A stretch of DNA of 64,000 nucleotides, from contig NZ_SJNZ01000004.1 in NCBI RefSeq assembly GCF_004331155.1, positions 1-64,000 of the forward strand, given 5' to 3'. Below, one piece after another: positions 53,226-62,494 of this stretch; within the stretch, counting starts at the first letter, position 1, and each line of letters opens with the position of its first letter. The DNA is from Acinetobacter terrestris. Lineage in GTDB: Bacteria; Pseudomonadota; Gammaproteobacteria; Pseudomonadales; Moraxellaceae. Made by a program: the position numbers and the translations under genes. A model generated the notes under the pieces. That model did no database searches and was not told the DNA's origin. It saw nothing but the letters and a program-made list of their open reading frames with translations.

Positions 53226-53753
53226 TTATCGTGTCGCACGATCCCAAGCTTCCTTAACTGCAATTCTTGCTTCATTCCAGGTTAGACGAGACAACCCTTT
53301 AGCATGATCCCATTTAAGTTTCAAATCACTTTCCACATCTTCAAAACGCGTACTTGAGTCATATTGAGGACGGGCTTCATAACCAATGCGATAAGCATTT
53401 TCATAATCTCGCTCATAATCTAAGTCCGAATAGGTGGTAAGCGTTTCTGTATAGTATGGGGTGGTATGCGCCGTCTCTCTCCAATAGGCTTCTTCTTCAG
53501 TAGGATTGACTGCTTCAGCGGCGCCTTTACCTGCCAAACCACCCACGACTGCTCCTACAGCGCCACCGACTATTGCGCCAACTGGACCACCTATCGCTCC
53601 CACTGCTGCTCCAGCTACTGCACCTCCGGCTGCACCCACGCCAGTTCCAACTGGATGTGCGCCTGGCTCACCTGTAATAGGATCTGCATTCAAATCATCT
53701 CGAGCATCTTTAGGAAGGCCTTTTACAACGTCACGATCAAAATTATCATTCAT
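53226..53753 (-). CDS. Glycine-zipper domain protein, cytosolic or membrane
   Basis: A 175-residue protein without signal peptide. After an acidic head (MNDNFDRDVVKGLPKDARDD) comes a glycine-zipper block (GVGAAGGAVAGAAVGAIGG, AIVGGAVGAVVGGLAGK) and then a charged region with Tyr/Arg/Glu (DLDYERDYENAYRIGYEARP) and a helical tail ending WDRATR. The ordering differs from the three secreted paralogues at 11.6-13.4 kb. Proteins of this plan are stress-associated in Acinetobacter and relatives by common annotation, but no role is proven. Confidence 0.72.
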   Translation of the reverse strand: MNDNFDRDVVKGLPKDARDDLNADPITGEPGAHPVGTGVGAAGGAVAGAAVGAIGGPVGAIVGGAVGAVVGGLAGKGAAEAVNPTEEEAYWRETAHTTPYYTETLTTYSDLDYERDYENAYRIGYEARPQYDSSTRFEDVESDLKLKWDHAKGLSRLTWNEARIAVKEAWDRATR

Positions 53754-54010
53754 TTTCGTATTATCCTTTTATCATGCTTTTTAAAATTAGATTTAAAATA
53801 ACTTTTAAGAAAAATTATGCACTTTTCTCATATTCAAGCAGTGCAAGATTTAATATAGAGGAGATGAGATCGCTTAAATGCTTCAAACTGTCAGTTTTAA
53901 GTTAAGGTATGTACATGTATATAAAAGATTTCACCATACACACCCAGACTGACAACAATTATTTTTTGAATGTATGTTAATAACAAAATTATTTACTTAT
54001 ATAGCAATAA

Positions 54011-54451
54011 TTAATTTTCCTTTAATTGCTGATGAGCCGGACTGATGCTTAAATGATCTTCAATAGCGTCATAACACCATTGAAAAATAAAGGTATATAC
54101 CAAAATGCACAGGGTCATACTCAAATCGAGCAGAATGGCTTGCCCAATGCTCATATCCATCGCATAAGCCACCATTGGAATTGTGGCTAACATCAGGCCA
54201 CCTTCAAAACCGATCGCATGCAGAATACGCACACCCACCGTTCTTTTTAAATGACGTTTGGCTTCAAACTTTTCAAAGAAATGGTTAAAGGTCATATTCC
54301 AGAATACTGAAGTTACCGCCATCACAATACCGAGTGTTCCAGTGACTTCCATCGGCAGATCAAAAATAAAGCTCAAAGCAATCGCAATGATGACCAACAG
54401 GATGATCTCATAGCTCAGCGCATGGACAATCCTTCTTTTGGAAATCAACAT
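54011..54451 (-). CDS. aceI: PACE-family proton-coupled efflux transporter
   Basis: A 146-residue, four-helix inner membrane transporter with two tandem bacterial transmembrane-pair domains. Start chosen at 54451 (MLISKRRIVHALSYEIILL) because it places the essential membrane glutamate at residue 15, as in A. baumannii AceI; an ATG four codons earlier is possible. Other family signatures: VTSVFWNMTFNHFFEKFEAKR and RILHAIGFEGGLML, and in the second unit DLSMTLCILVYTFIFQWCYD. AceI exports chlorhexidine and short-chain diamines (cadaverine, putrescine). Divergent LysR gene is its expected regulator AceR. Confidence 0.9.
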   Translation of the reverse strand: MLISKRRIVHALSYEIILLVIIAIALSFIFDLPMEVTGTLGIVMAVTSVFWNMTFNHFFEKFEAKRHLKRTVGVRILHAIGFEGGLMLATIPMVAYAMDMSIGQAILLDLSMTLCILVYTFIFQWCYDAIEDHLSISPAHQQLKEN

Positions 54452-54501
54452 TTTAATTCTCATTCATTTGGGTGGATGCATTTTATTTTGATATTCTTGA
54501 T

Positions 54502-54517
54502 GAATCGAATTAGATTC
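54502..54517. promoter_or_regulatory. Candidate AceR binding site
   Basis: Inverted repeat GAATC-GAATTA-GATTC in the 84-bp gap between aceI and the divergent LysR gene, with arms spaced as in LysR-type boxes. Identified by eye only. Confidence 0.35.
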
Positions 54518-54535
54518 TTTCAAAAGTTTTGATAG

Positions 54536-55426
54536 ATGAATATTAACCAAGAACAACTGATTATTTTTAAGACTGTGATTGAAAGCGGTTCATTTTCTGC
54601 TGCCGCAAGAAAGTTGGGAAAAGTCCCTTCCGCAGTCAGCATGTCGATTGCCAATCTAGAAATAGATCTGAATTTATCACTATTCCAGCGTGTTGGACGT
54701 GAGCCTGTTCCTACACCACAGGCGCTGACCTTATATGAAAAAACCGAACAACTGTTAATTGAAATCAATCAGTGGAAACAACATGCTTTTGCTTTAAGTG
54801 AAGGCTTGGAATCTGCTCTCAATATTGTGGTGGTCTCCGAACTGTTACACACACATTGGACGGACTATATTTCACTGATCGAAAAGCAATTTCCGGAACT
54901 ACAAATCAATATTTTTTCAGCACCGCAAGAAGATGCTTTAAAAATGCTGCTCAATCAGACGGCTCAACTGGCACTGATGTTTGAGCGTGAACAGTTGGAA
55001 AGTCGTGAGCAGTTTGTCGAACTTAAACGTGAAGCGTTGGTGCCAGTAGCCGCAATTGGTTCCCCTATCGCTGCATTTGAACAGGTCAGCTATGAGCAAA
55101 TTTTGCAAAGCCGACAAATCGTAGTGGCCAGTCGTGACCGGACCATTAAGCCTGAATTGTTATTTTCTAAAAAATATTGGCGCACGGACAACCATCATTC
55201 CGCCTGTTCCATGATTATGCAGGGTTTGGGCTGGGGCGTATTACCTTTGGAAATGCTCAATCAAAATCCACACATCAAGCAGCAGCTTAAAATTCTTAAC
55301 TTTTTAGATTTCAGTCCCAAGTTTGAATATTTTGTCGATTTGGTCTGGAGCCGGGAAAGCCAACTCGGCGCAGCTGCTCATTTTTTGATTAATCACATCC
55401 GAAATTCGCGCAAAAACATAAAATAG
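54536..55426 (+). CDS. aceR: LysR-family regulator AceR-like
   Basis: A 296-residue LysR regulator: N-terminal winged HTH (IFKTVIESGSFSAAARKLG, then PSAVSMSIANLEIDLNLSLF) and a C-terminal periplasmic-binding-type co-inducer domain (about 90-290). The divergent position next to aceI is that of A. baumannii AceR, which activates aceI when it binds chlorhexidine or diamines. The gene symbol rests on synteny as well as family. Confidence 0.82.
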   Translation: MNINQEQLIIFKTVIESGSFSAAARKLGKVPSAVSMSIANLEIDLNLSLFQRVGREPVPTPQALTLYEKTEQLLIEINQWKQHAFALSEGLESALNIVVVSELLHTHWTDYISLIEKQFPELQINIFSAPQEDALKMLLNQTAQLALMFEREQLESREQFVELKREALVPVAAIGSPIAAFEQVSYEQILQSRQIVVASRDRTIKPELLFSKKYWRTDNHHSACSMIMQGLGWGVLPLEMLNQNPHIKQQLKILNFLDFSPKFEYFVDLVWSRESQLGAAAHFLINHIRNSRKNIK

Positions 55427-55512
55427 ACAGGGCTTATACATGCTTTTTACTTGGGTTAAAAGCAGATTGTGATATAACAAATATACGGGAAATAACTTTA
55501 AGAACTAGACTA

Positions 55513-56502
55513 ATGACTCAATCTGCCTTAAACCAATTAAAAAGCTTAACCACCCTTGTTGCCGATAGTAGCGACCTTTCCGCTATTGAAAAATTCCGTC
55601 CACTGGACGCAACAACCAATCCTTCACTGATCACGGCTGCAGCAAATCAACCTGAAAATAAAGAACTGATTGAAGCTGCATTTGAACAGGCAAGATCTGA
55701 AGGTTATAGCAGTGATCTTTTGGTTGAGCGTACGATTGATATACTCACGGTCAAGTTTGGGGCTGAAATTCTTAAGCTGATTGAAGGTCGTGTCTCAACC
55801 GAAGTTGACGCATCTTTGTCTTATGATACTGATGAAACAGTTGCTAAAGCCAAGGAACTGCTGGCGCTGTATAAAGCCTATGGGATTGACCAAAACCGTA
55901 TCTTGATAAAAATCGCTTCGACTTGGGAAGGTATTCAGGCGGCTAAAATTTTAGAAGCCGAAGGTATTCACTGTAATCTCACTCTATTGTTTGGTTTACA
56001 TCAAGCTCAAGCCTGTGCAGAAGCCAATGTGACGCTGATTTCGCCTTTTGTCGGTCGTATTCTAGATTGGTACAAGAAAGCAGAAAATGTAGATCATTAC
56101 CCGATTGATAAAGATCCAGGTGTGCTTTCAGTGAAGCAGATTTACCATTTCTATAAACAGCACTGTATTAAAACAGAAATTATGGGTGCCAGTTTTCGCA
56201 GCATCGATCAAGTCCTCGGATTGGCGGGCTGTGACCTGCTTACAGTTTCACCAAACCTTTTGGCAGAGCTTGAACAGGATCAACGTGAAGTCGTTCCCCA
56301 GCTTTCAACCAATCATGCACAAGCACATTGTCAGCACATTGTTACGCCTTTAACCAAAGAAACCTTTAAGCAGCAAATTGAACATGACTTGATGTCTTCA
56401 CAACTTTTACAGAGTGGAATTGACGGCTTTATTAAAGCCCGTGATCAATTAAGTACATTACTTCGCCAGTCTTTTGGCTTAGATGCTGAAATACAAGCTT
56501 AA
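55513..56502 (+). CDS. tal: Transaldolase
   Basis: A 329-residue class I transaldolase transferring a dihydroxyacetone unit between sedoheptulose 7-phosphate and glyceraldehyde 3-phosphate in the non-oxidative pentose phosphate pathway. Blocks: VADSSDLSAIEKFRPLDATTNPSL split across the first strand, VDASLSYDTDE, the Schiff-base lysine in NRILIKIASTWEG (about 135), and GASFRSIDQVLGLAGCD. Size fits the TalB group. In Acinetobacter, which lacks a full glycolysis, it serves pentose and aromatic precursor supply. Monocistronic. Confidence 0.95.
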   Translation: MTQSALNQLKSLTTLVADSSDLSAIEKFRPLDATTNPSLITAAANQPENKELIEAAFEQARSEGYSSDLLVERTIDILTVKFGAEILKLIEGRVSTEVDASLSYDTDETVAKAKELLALYKAYGIDQNRILIKIASTWEGIQAAKILEAEGIHCNLTLLFGLHQAQACAEANVTLISPFVGRILDWYKKAENVDHYPIDKDPGVLSVKQIYHFYKQHCIKTEIMGASFRSIDQVLGLAGCDLLTVSPNLLAELEQDQREVVPQLSTNHAQAHCQHIVTPLTKETFKQQIEHDLMSSQLLQSGIDGFIKARDQLSTLLRQSFGLDAEIQA

Positions 56503-56519
56503 AATACCATTATTGCACC

Positions 56520-56564
56520 ATCAAAAAGCCGATTTTGTTATAGTAAACAAGTCGGCTTTTTTGA
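56520..56564 (+). terminator. Terminator of tal
   Basis: Stem AAAAAGCCGA/TCGGCTTTTT with a long 16-base loop and T-run. Confidence 0.75.
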
Positions 56565-56585
56565 TTGTTTGAGAGTGTATTTATT

Positions 56586-57236
56586 GTGTTCGGCATCACC
56601 GATCTCACCACCTATATTATTGGTACAACCTTAATTGTGCTGTTGCCGGGACCCAATTCTTTATACGTGATGTCCATTGCTTCACGTTTTGGCATTAAAG
56701 CCGGGTATAAAAGTGCATTCGGTGTTTATACCGGTGACATTGTTTTGATTTTACTCACCGCTTTGGGTGCTGCTTCATTACTGCATGCTTTTCCCTGGTT
56801 ATTTATTTTACTGAAAATTATTGGTGCACTTTACTTAAGTTATTTAGGGATAAAATTGCTGATTGCGGCTTATCACACTTGGAATTCAGCACATTCACAA
56901 AGAGAAATTGCAACAGTTGAAAAAAATATTGAGCAACTGCAACCCTTTAAAACTGCACTCACCATTAGTATTTTAAATCCTAAAGCGATTCTGTTTTATT
57001 TGTCCTTCTTTGTACAATTTGTAGATCCTGCTTATCCCTATCCTGCAATTACCTTTACCGCACTTGCACTGGTATTACAAATTATTAGTATGAGTTATTT
57101 AACTGTGCTGATTTTTTCAGGCGCCAAACTGGCAACTTATTTTACCCAGCGCTATAAAGTGACCGCATCCTGTGTAGCTGCTGTGGGTATTTTATTTTGT
57201 GGTTTTGGTCTTAAACTCGCCACCTCTACTTTGTAA
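56586..57236 (+). CDS. LysE/RhtB-family amino acid exporter (LeuE-like)
   Basis: A 216-residue, six-helix exporter. Start chosen at GTG 56586: GAGAG lies at ribosome-binding distance, it follows the tal terminator cleanly, and it gives the family opening GITDLTTYIIGTTLIVLLPGPNSLYVM. An in-frame TTG seven codons upstream overlaps the terminator. Other blocks: GVYTGDIVLILLTALGAASLL and SILNPKAILFYLSFFVQFVD, the conserved NPKA motif. LeuE exports leucine and related amino acids in E. coli; the substrate here is not known. Its downstream region was entered by an IS982 element. Confidence 0.85.
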   Translation: MFGITDLTTYIIGTTLIVLLPGPNSLYVMSIASRFGIKAGYKSAFGVYTGDIVLILLTALGAASLLHAFPWLFILLKIIGALYLSYLGIKLLIAAYHTWNSAHSQREIATVEKNIEQLQPFKTALTISILNPKAILFYLSFFVQFVDPAYPYPAITFTALALVLQIISMSYLTVLIFSGAKLATYFTQRYKVTASCVAAVGILFCGFGLKLATSTL

Positions 57237-57271
57237 GTTTTAAATCACCAAAGTGCGAGCTATCCTATTTA

Positions 57272-58246
57272 ACCCGAATCGCGGATAAGAAATTGACTTG
57301 AAAAATAAGAAGACTAGAGCCATCAGTTGAGTTACCACACCAAACTCACAACTCTAGTCCTCATGTTCAATAGTACCGAATTATTCTGCATCATTGATGA
57401 TTTCTTTCTTAAATTTGAAGCAACTTATTGGAAATTTCTCAAACAATGCCATCATTCTGTAAGAATCAGACCTGCTCATCTGTCGATCTCAGAAATCTGC
57501 TTTATTGCTATTTGGTACAAATGTTCTCATTTCAATAATTTCAAAGCCTTTTTCACATGGCTGAAGGAAGATAAAAGCCATTTATTTAGTCACTTACCTT
57601 GTTATCAACGTATGACTCACCTCATTAATATGCATCAATTGGCACTACATGCTTTACATGTGGCTTTGATGAAAGGTCAACATCGCTCATATTTATGGAT
57701 TGATTCAACCACTTTACCCGTCTGTAAAAATCAGCGTATTCAACGCCATAAATCTTTAGCCTCAATAGCATCTCGTGGTAAAAGCTCGATGGGCTGGTTT
57801 TATGGCTGTAAATTACATATCGCGATGAATCAATTTGGTGAAATCGCTTGTTCTGCTTTATCCAATGGACATATTGCTGACATAAAAATGGTTGAGCAAT
57901 TGGTTGAGGGCTTAGAAGCAAAGCTCTATGCAGATCGTGGCTATATCAGCCAGGAATTAAAAACCAGGTTAAAAGAACAAGGGATTGATCTGATTACTTA
58001 TCATCGGAAAAATATGCAGGCTATTCAACTATCTGCATCAAATGGATATCACTTAAAACAGCGTAATAAGATAGAAACGTTATTCAGTTTACTGAAAGGA
58101 CAATACAATTTAGTGACGAGTAGAGCACGTAGTATGCATGGATTTCTTAGTGGTATTTATGCATCGTTATGTGCATATCAATTATGTCATCAGAATAAGC
58201 CAACAATTCAAATTATGGAATCGTTGGCTTAAACAGGATTCGGGTT
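57272..58246 (+). mobile_element. IS982-family insertion sequence
   Basis: About 975 bp bounded by ACCCGAATC (57272) and GATTCGGGT (ending 58246), perfect 9-bp inverted ends (10 bp if the next A/T is counted). One intact transposase gene. No matching target duplication is visible between CCTATTTA on the left and TACAGTAT on the right, which hints at later rearrangement of one flank. Confidence 0.85.
57363..58232 (+). CDS. IS982-family transposase
   Basis: A 289-residue DDE transposase starting at ATG 57363 (a TTG 12 codons earlier is unlikely). Catalytic residues: D114 (YLWIDSTTLPVCKNQ), D191 (KLYADRGYISQEL) and E238 (RNKIETLFSLLKGQYN), with the typical GYHLKQRNKIE spacing. The N-terminal half carries the family pattern LSISEICFIAIWYKCSHFNN. 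The frame is complete, so the element may still move. Confidence 0.92.
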   Translation: MFNSTELFCIIDDFFLKFEATYWKFLKQCHHSVRIRPAHLSISEICFIAIWYKCSHFNNFKAFFTWLKEDKSHLFSHLPCYQRMTHLINMHQLALHALHVALMKGQHRSYLWIDSTTLPVCKNQRIQRHKSLASIASRGKSSMGWFYGCKLHIAMNQFGEIACSALSNGHIADIKMVEQLVEGLEAKLYADRGYISQELKTRLKEQGIDLITYHRKNMQAIQLSASNGYHLKQRNKIETLFSLLKGQYNLVTSRARSMHGFLSGIYASLCAYQLCHQNKPTIQIMESLA

Positions 58247-58247
58247 A

Positions 58248-58556
58248 CAGTATTAAAATTGGTAATAAACCAATGGATCCACTTCTTTGTTTTATAATTT
58301 TTTATTTTATCGTTAATAAAAAATTTATTTAACTAAAAATTAAACCACTATTTTTATTTAAGATAAAAAATCTACTGTAAAATAATAAAAATAACAATTA
58401 GATACAGCTCAAAAAACATAAGGTTAATAATAATTTAATTTTTAAAATAAGAATAAATGTAACTTTAAAAATTAATAGATATATATATCAACACTTATTT
58501 TGATCTATTTTTTTGATATAAGAGAAAGAATAACAATAATAGTAGGACAATAAAAA
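58248..58556. other. AT-rich intergenic region
   Basis: Very AT-rich, no gene seen. It contains a perfect small hairpin ATTGGT-AATAA-ACCAAT (about 58258-58274) and, close to the following gene, AGGAC at ribosome-binding distance. The base composition resembles the lipoprotein gene after it, not the core genes. Confidence 0.5.
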
Positions 58557-60044
58557 ATGCTGAATAAAATTTCAAAAATTCATGTGTTTACAATTACTAT
58601 TTCAAGTTTTTTAACTGCTTGTGGTGATGGAGGTGACAATACACAAAGTAGCAATTTCACCCCTACAACCATTAGTGGTACCGCAGTAGATTTTTATTTA
58701 AAAAATGCTGATATAAAATTCGATGACTGTGAAAACACCTCTATAAAAACAGATGCAAATGGCCATTTTTCATTTACCACAACCGCTGCTTGCTCTGAGT
58801 CTGCTCTTACCATTACGGGTGGTATAGATATTGGTACGAACCTCCCCTTTACAGGCACATTAAAATTTAAAAAAATGGATTTAAAAAATTTAAAAAATGG
58901 AACACTGGTGGTTAGTCCTTTAACATCATTAGAATATTTTTTAGAAAAAGCAGGCCAATCTAATCAATTAAATACAATTTTAAAAAATTTAGCTTTGAAT
59001 AATATTAACAATATTTCACAATTTGATCCGGCAAAAGATGGTGATGCTCATACGATGGCTGTGGTATTTATTTTCCAACAGCTTGCAACTCAAATTGAGG
59101 ATCACCTACAAACAATTAATAACGATAATGGCTCAACTGCGTTTACGCAGGAACAAGCGGCTCAAATCACTTTTGATGCATTGATTAGTCAACTGTCAAC
59201 TCAACCCTTATTTACAGCAGGCTCGGCTAAAATTGACTCTGATGTATTGAAAAACATTATTAATAAAGCGATTGATATTGCAAAAGCCCAAATGAATGAT
59301 CCAAATAACACGATAGATCCAACTTTTTCAGATCAAGTGAGCAGCAACATCATTGCAGTTTCAACTGCAATGGATAGCATTGCTCAGAATGGCGGAACAG
59401 GGGCTAATTTATTAGCAGAATTGCAAAAAAATCCTGGCTTACTTGAGAACATTACTGAAACTTTAAAATCACCCGTATATAGCGACTTCTTTTTAGCAAA
59501 TTATGATATTGCTGCCATTAAAGCTTCCAGTGAGACTCAACCATTAAACATAAATTCTAAAAATCTGAGTGATACTCTAGCTGTACAATTTAAGTTAGCC
59601 AATGCAAAATCAGAATTAAATGATATAGTCACTCTCGCCTTCAAATTAGATGGAGGTAATGGTGCATATCACGAGAATTTAAATATAATTTTTAACAATA
59701 TTCAGGTTAAATTTAATAATCAAGGCTCAATTGTTTCAGCAAAAATACTTAAGAATACAGTTATTAATGTTTCTTCATCTTCAAGAAAGATTCAGCAGCT
59801 TCAATTCAGTGTGACCGAAGATACAATCATCAGCTCTAATGGCAAGATTTTTTTAAATGATTTAATCCCCATTAATAGTTATATCAATACATTACCTGTT
59901 GGCAGTCTGGTCCAGGTAACTGTTTATATAATCCCCAGCGCTTATACAATTAATCCCCAACTCAATCTATCACAAGAAAGAATCACTATCGGTAATTTAA
60001 CACTCAAGGGGTCGGCATTGACTGCTTATTTTAAATTAAGTTAA
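58557..60044 (+). CDS. Large lipoprotein of unknown function
   Basis: A 495-residue lipoprotein. Signal with lipobox SSFLTAC (Cys22), then a short Gly/Asp/Ser linker (GDGGDNTQSS). Residues about 35-110 look like a carboxypeptidase-regulatory or transthyretin-like beta domain (ISGTAVDFYLKNADIKF, IKTDANGHFSFTTTAA). The middle is helical (about 115-310), and the C-terminal 150 residues are beta-rich and repetitive in Asn, Ile and Ser. The coding sequence is much lower in GC than nearby genes and it sits directly downstream of the IS982 element, suggesting foreign origin. No family recognised for the whole; function unknown. Confidence 0.75.
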   Translation: MLNKISKIHVFTITISSFLTACGDGGDNTQSSNFTPTTISGTAVDFYLKNADIKFDDCENTSIKTDANGHFSFTTTAACSESALTITGGIDIGTNLPFTGTLKFKKMDLKNLKNGTLVVSPLTSLEYFLEKAGQSNQLNTILKNLALNNINNISQFDPAKDGDAHTMAVVFIFQQLATQIEDHLQTINNDNGSTAFTQEQAAQITFDALISQLSTQPLFTAGSAKIDSDVLKNIINKAIDIAKAQMNDPNNTIDPTFSDQVSSNIIAVSTAMDSIAQNGGTGANLLAELQKNPGLLENITETLKSPVYSDFFLANYDIAAIKASSETQPLNINSKNLSDTLAVQFKLANAKSELNDIVTLAFKLDGGNGAYHENLNIIFNNIQVKFNNQGSIVSAKILKNTVINVSSSSRKIQQLQFSVTEDTIISSNGKIFLNDLIPINSYINTLPVGSLVQVTVYIIPSAYTINPQLNLSQERITIGNLTLKGSALTAYFKLS

Positions 60045-60362
60045 TTGATTATAATCCAGCGTTTAAGCTGGATTATTACTTCTGTAATAAAAACTATTTT
60101 AGTGATGTGGCTATTTGATAGCTATATCTGGTTTTTATAGAATGGCATAACTGCCTCAAGACTCGATAAACGCTATGGCCTTATATCCCTAGCTGTGCAA
60201 TTTAAGGGCTTCTAAGCCATTAAAGAGTTGAATCAATGCGGGCTTCTTTTTATGGTTTTAAGTATACAATGACTGATCAGTCAACAACTGATGAGTCTCG
60301 CCATTGGGTCTTGAGACACATCGCTTAAAATAAGCGCACACTTGTCTTGTATTGATTCTGCC
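60045..60362 (+). other. Intergenic region with terminator and palindromic operator
   Basis: A hairpin TAATCCAGC/GCTGGATTA (about 60049-60073) with weak T-rich tail ends the lipoprotein gene. A perfect 14-bp palindrome lies at 60270-60283. A 19-codon frame beginning at 60269 (MTDQSTTDESRHWVLRHIA) is probably chance. Otherwise empty. Confidence 0.5.
60270..60283. promoter_or_regulatory. Perfect palindrome, probable TetR-family operator
   Basis: TGACTGATCAGTCA reads the same on both strands. A -10-like TATACAAT ends just at its left side (60263-60270), so a bound repressor would block the patatin promoter. The sequence differs from the TetR operator at 6616-6646; the cognate regulator is not in this window's neighbourhood. 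Confidence 0.5.
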
Positions 60363-61442
60363 ATGACCCAGATTTTGCAAAAACGTGCGCCTGCATTAAA
60401 CTTACGTGCTGGTCATCTCGCACGCCAACTAATTGAAAAAGAAGGTTTGCAGGCAAGCTTTGTCGACATTATTCCCGGCGCTGCAGGTGGTCCAAAAGGC
60501 ATTGGGATTCAGGGTTTGGATCAGGCCATTTTTGGCGATTTCTTGACGCAAGCATCGCAACGTAGAACACTGATTGGTTCATCAATTGGTAGCTGGCGAT
60601 TTGCCAGTATTTTAGCCTGGGGCGCGAAAGAAGGAACTGAACGTCTTTCAGAACTTTATACCAACCTGTATTTCCATAAAAAAATGTCCCGTCACGACGT
60701 CGGCAATATTTGCAGAGCCATGTTGATTGATATGATCCAAGGCAAAGAACAACAACTGGTTGATCATCCGGACTATCATCTTGCAGTGATTTCAATTAAA
60801 GCCCAACATATTTTTCAGAGCGATCATTCCCTGCCATTACTGGCCTCTGTGGCTGGCATTATCGGCAGTAATGCGCTTGGCCGTAAGCATAACCGCCTGT
60901 TTATGCAGCGCGTGATCAGTCAGCCTGAAATTGGTACACAGTTTAAAGTAGAGGATGACTTTGTTACCCATTATCAAACTTTAAATAGCGCCAATGTCAC
61001 GCCTTGGTTGATGGCTTCCGCGTCTATTCCAGGTGTCATGGCGGCGATTCGTGATATTCCCGATGCGCCCCAAGGCAGCTACCGTGATGGCGGTTTAATT
61101 GACTATCACATCGACCTACCTTTTGAGAGTCAAGGCATTGTGCTGTATCCGCACTTTAGCGACCGCATTACCCCGGGCTGGTTCGATAAAATGTTTAAAA
61201 AGCGTCAAGCCAATCCTGAAAATCAGGCACGCACTTTATTGCTTTCGCCTTCACAAGCGTATTTGCAATCGCTGCCGCTTGGACGTCTGCCCGACCGTAA
61301 AGATTTCACCTTAAAAGGTTTAGATCAGAAACAGCGTATTCAAATGTGGAACCAGTGCGTGGCGGAAAGCCAGCGCTTGGGCGATGAATTTTTGGAAATG
61401 GTGGAAAAACAGAACTTACCGCAATTTATCCAGGATTTATAA
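60363..61442 (+). CDS. Patatin-like phospholipase
   Basis: A 359-residue patatin-fold lipase started at ATG 60363 (a TTG seven codons earlier is possible). Oxyanion loop GAAGGPKGIGIQG (about 45-57), nucleophile in LIGSSIGSWRF (GxSxG, Ser about 80) and catalytic aspartate in YRDGGLIDYHIDLPF. No signal peptide and no C-terminal porin, so it is an intracellular patatin, not an autotransporter. Substrate probably phospholipid or acyl ester. A palindromic operator upstream suggests control by a TetR-type repressor. Confidence 0.87.
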   Translation: MTQILQKRAPALNLRAGHLARQLIEKEGLQASFVDIIPGAAGGPKGIGIQGLDQAIFGDFLTQASQRRTLIGSSIGSWRFASILAWGAKEGTERLSELYTNLYFHKKMSRHDVGNICRAMLIDMIQGKEQQLVDHPDYHLAVISIKAQHIFQSDHSLPLLASVAGIIGSNALGRKHNRLFMQRVISQPEIGTQFKVEDDFVTHYQTLNSANVTPWLMASASIPGVMAAIRDIPDAPQGSYRDGGLIDYHIDLPFESQGIVLYPHFSDRITPGWFDKMFKKRQANPENQARTLLLSPSQAYLQSLPLGRLPDRKDFTLKGLDQKQRIQMWNQCVAESQRLGDEFLEMVEKQNLPQFIQDL

Positions 61443-61698
61443 AACCGCTTTGAGCTCAGCCGATCCCTGGATGGGCTTAAGGTTCACTGGCCTGTTTCAA
61501 TCATTTGGTTTTTAATTGGTTTTTGCGGATAAAAATAAAGGAATATATTTACACGAAAAAAATATGCAACTTTGTGATGAGCAAAGCAAATGATCAAGGC
61601 CATATTTTTTTCTCAAACAGTCCTGAATCACGTACACTATATAGCTGCGATTTTAATTCGCTCTTTTCCATTTTGAATATATTTTTGGTGAAATTCTC

Positions 61699-62490
61699 AT
61701 GAACAACGTGCAATGGCTCGATGAAGTAAAATTTAACGAACAAGGTCTAATCCCTGCCATTGCACAGCATCATCAAACCGGCCGTGTGCTCATGGTCGCA
61801 TGGATGAACCGTGAAGCTTTGGCCTTAACTGCAGAAAAAAACCAGGCGGTTTACTTCTCGCGTTCACGCCAAAAATTGTGGCATAAAGGTGAAGAATCCG
61901 GTCATTTCCAGACCGTGCATGAAATCCGTCTAGACTGTGATGCGGACGTGATTGTGTTGCAAATTGAACAGCATGGCGGCATTGCCTGCCATACCGGTCG
62001 TGAATCATGTTTCTACCGTAAATTAACCAAAAATGGCTGGGAAATTGTCGATGCACAATTGAAAGATCCAAGCCAGATTTATGCGGAAAAATCTGCCCAT
62101 TCACACAATCCACATACCTTAGTTATGAATGCCTCGACTGCTCAATCTGAACAGGTCGAAGTGCTGGATTATTTGGGTCAGATGATGACCGAGCGCAAAG
62201 CGGCAGATCCAGATTCCTCTTATGTGGCGAAGCTGTATCACAAAGGCTTAAATAAAATTTTAGAAAAAGTCGGTGAAGAAAGCATTGAAACCATCATTGC
62301 AGCCAAAGACTTTAAAGCTGAAGCGAATGAAGACAATAAGAACGACCTGATTTATGAAGTGGCCGATTTATGGTTCCATACCATTGTCATGCTCGGCTAT
62401 TTCGATCTTGAACCGCAACTGGTTTTAAATGAACTTGCGCGTCGCCAAGGTTTATCGGGATTGGTTGAAAAAGCCAACCGTCAGCACTAA
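61699..62490 (+). CDS. hisIE: Bifunctional phosphoribosyl-AMP cyclohydrolase / phosphoribosyl-ATP pyrophosphatase
   Basis: A 263-residue fusion carrying steps 2 and 3 of histidine biosynthesis. HisI domain (about 1-125): [28 protein letters not shown], the Mg/Zn site [14 protein letters not shown] and [11 protein letters not shown]. HisE domain (about 155-263): [25 protein letters not shown] with the acidic helix [17 protein letters not shown]. Fusion of the two is typical for many bacteria; a linker with [15 protein letters not shown] joins them. It is four bases from the helicase gene downstream, so they are co-transcribed. Confidence 0.95.
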   Translation: MNNVQWLDEVKFNEQGLIPAIAQHHQTGRVLMVAWMNREALALTAEKNQAVYFSRSRQKLWHKGEESGHFQTVHEIRLDCDADVIVLQIEQHGGIACHTGRESCFYRKLTKNGWEIVDAQLKDPSQIYAEKSAHSHNPHTLVMNASTAQSEQVEVLDYLGQMMTERKAADPDSSYVAKLYHKGLNKILEKVGEESIETIIAAKDFKAEANEDNKNDLIYEVADLWFHTIVMLGYFDLEPQLVLNELARRQGLSGLVEKANRQH

Positions 62491-62494
62491 GCCG

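Noticed and set aside
7948-58246. Composite transposon formed by the two insertion sequences
   Set aside because: They belong to different families (IS5 and IS982) and are about 49 kb apart with core housekeeping genes between.
61505-61702. 65-codon frame upstream of hisIE
   Set aside because: Starts inside the patatin 3' flank, low-complexity and overlaps the hisIE start; probably chance.
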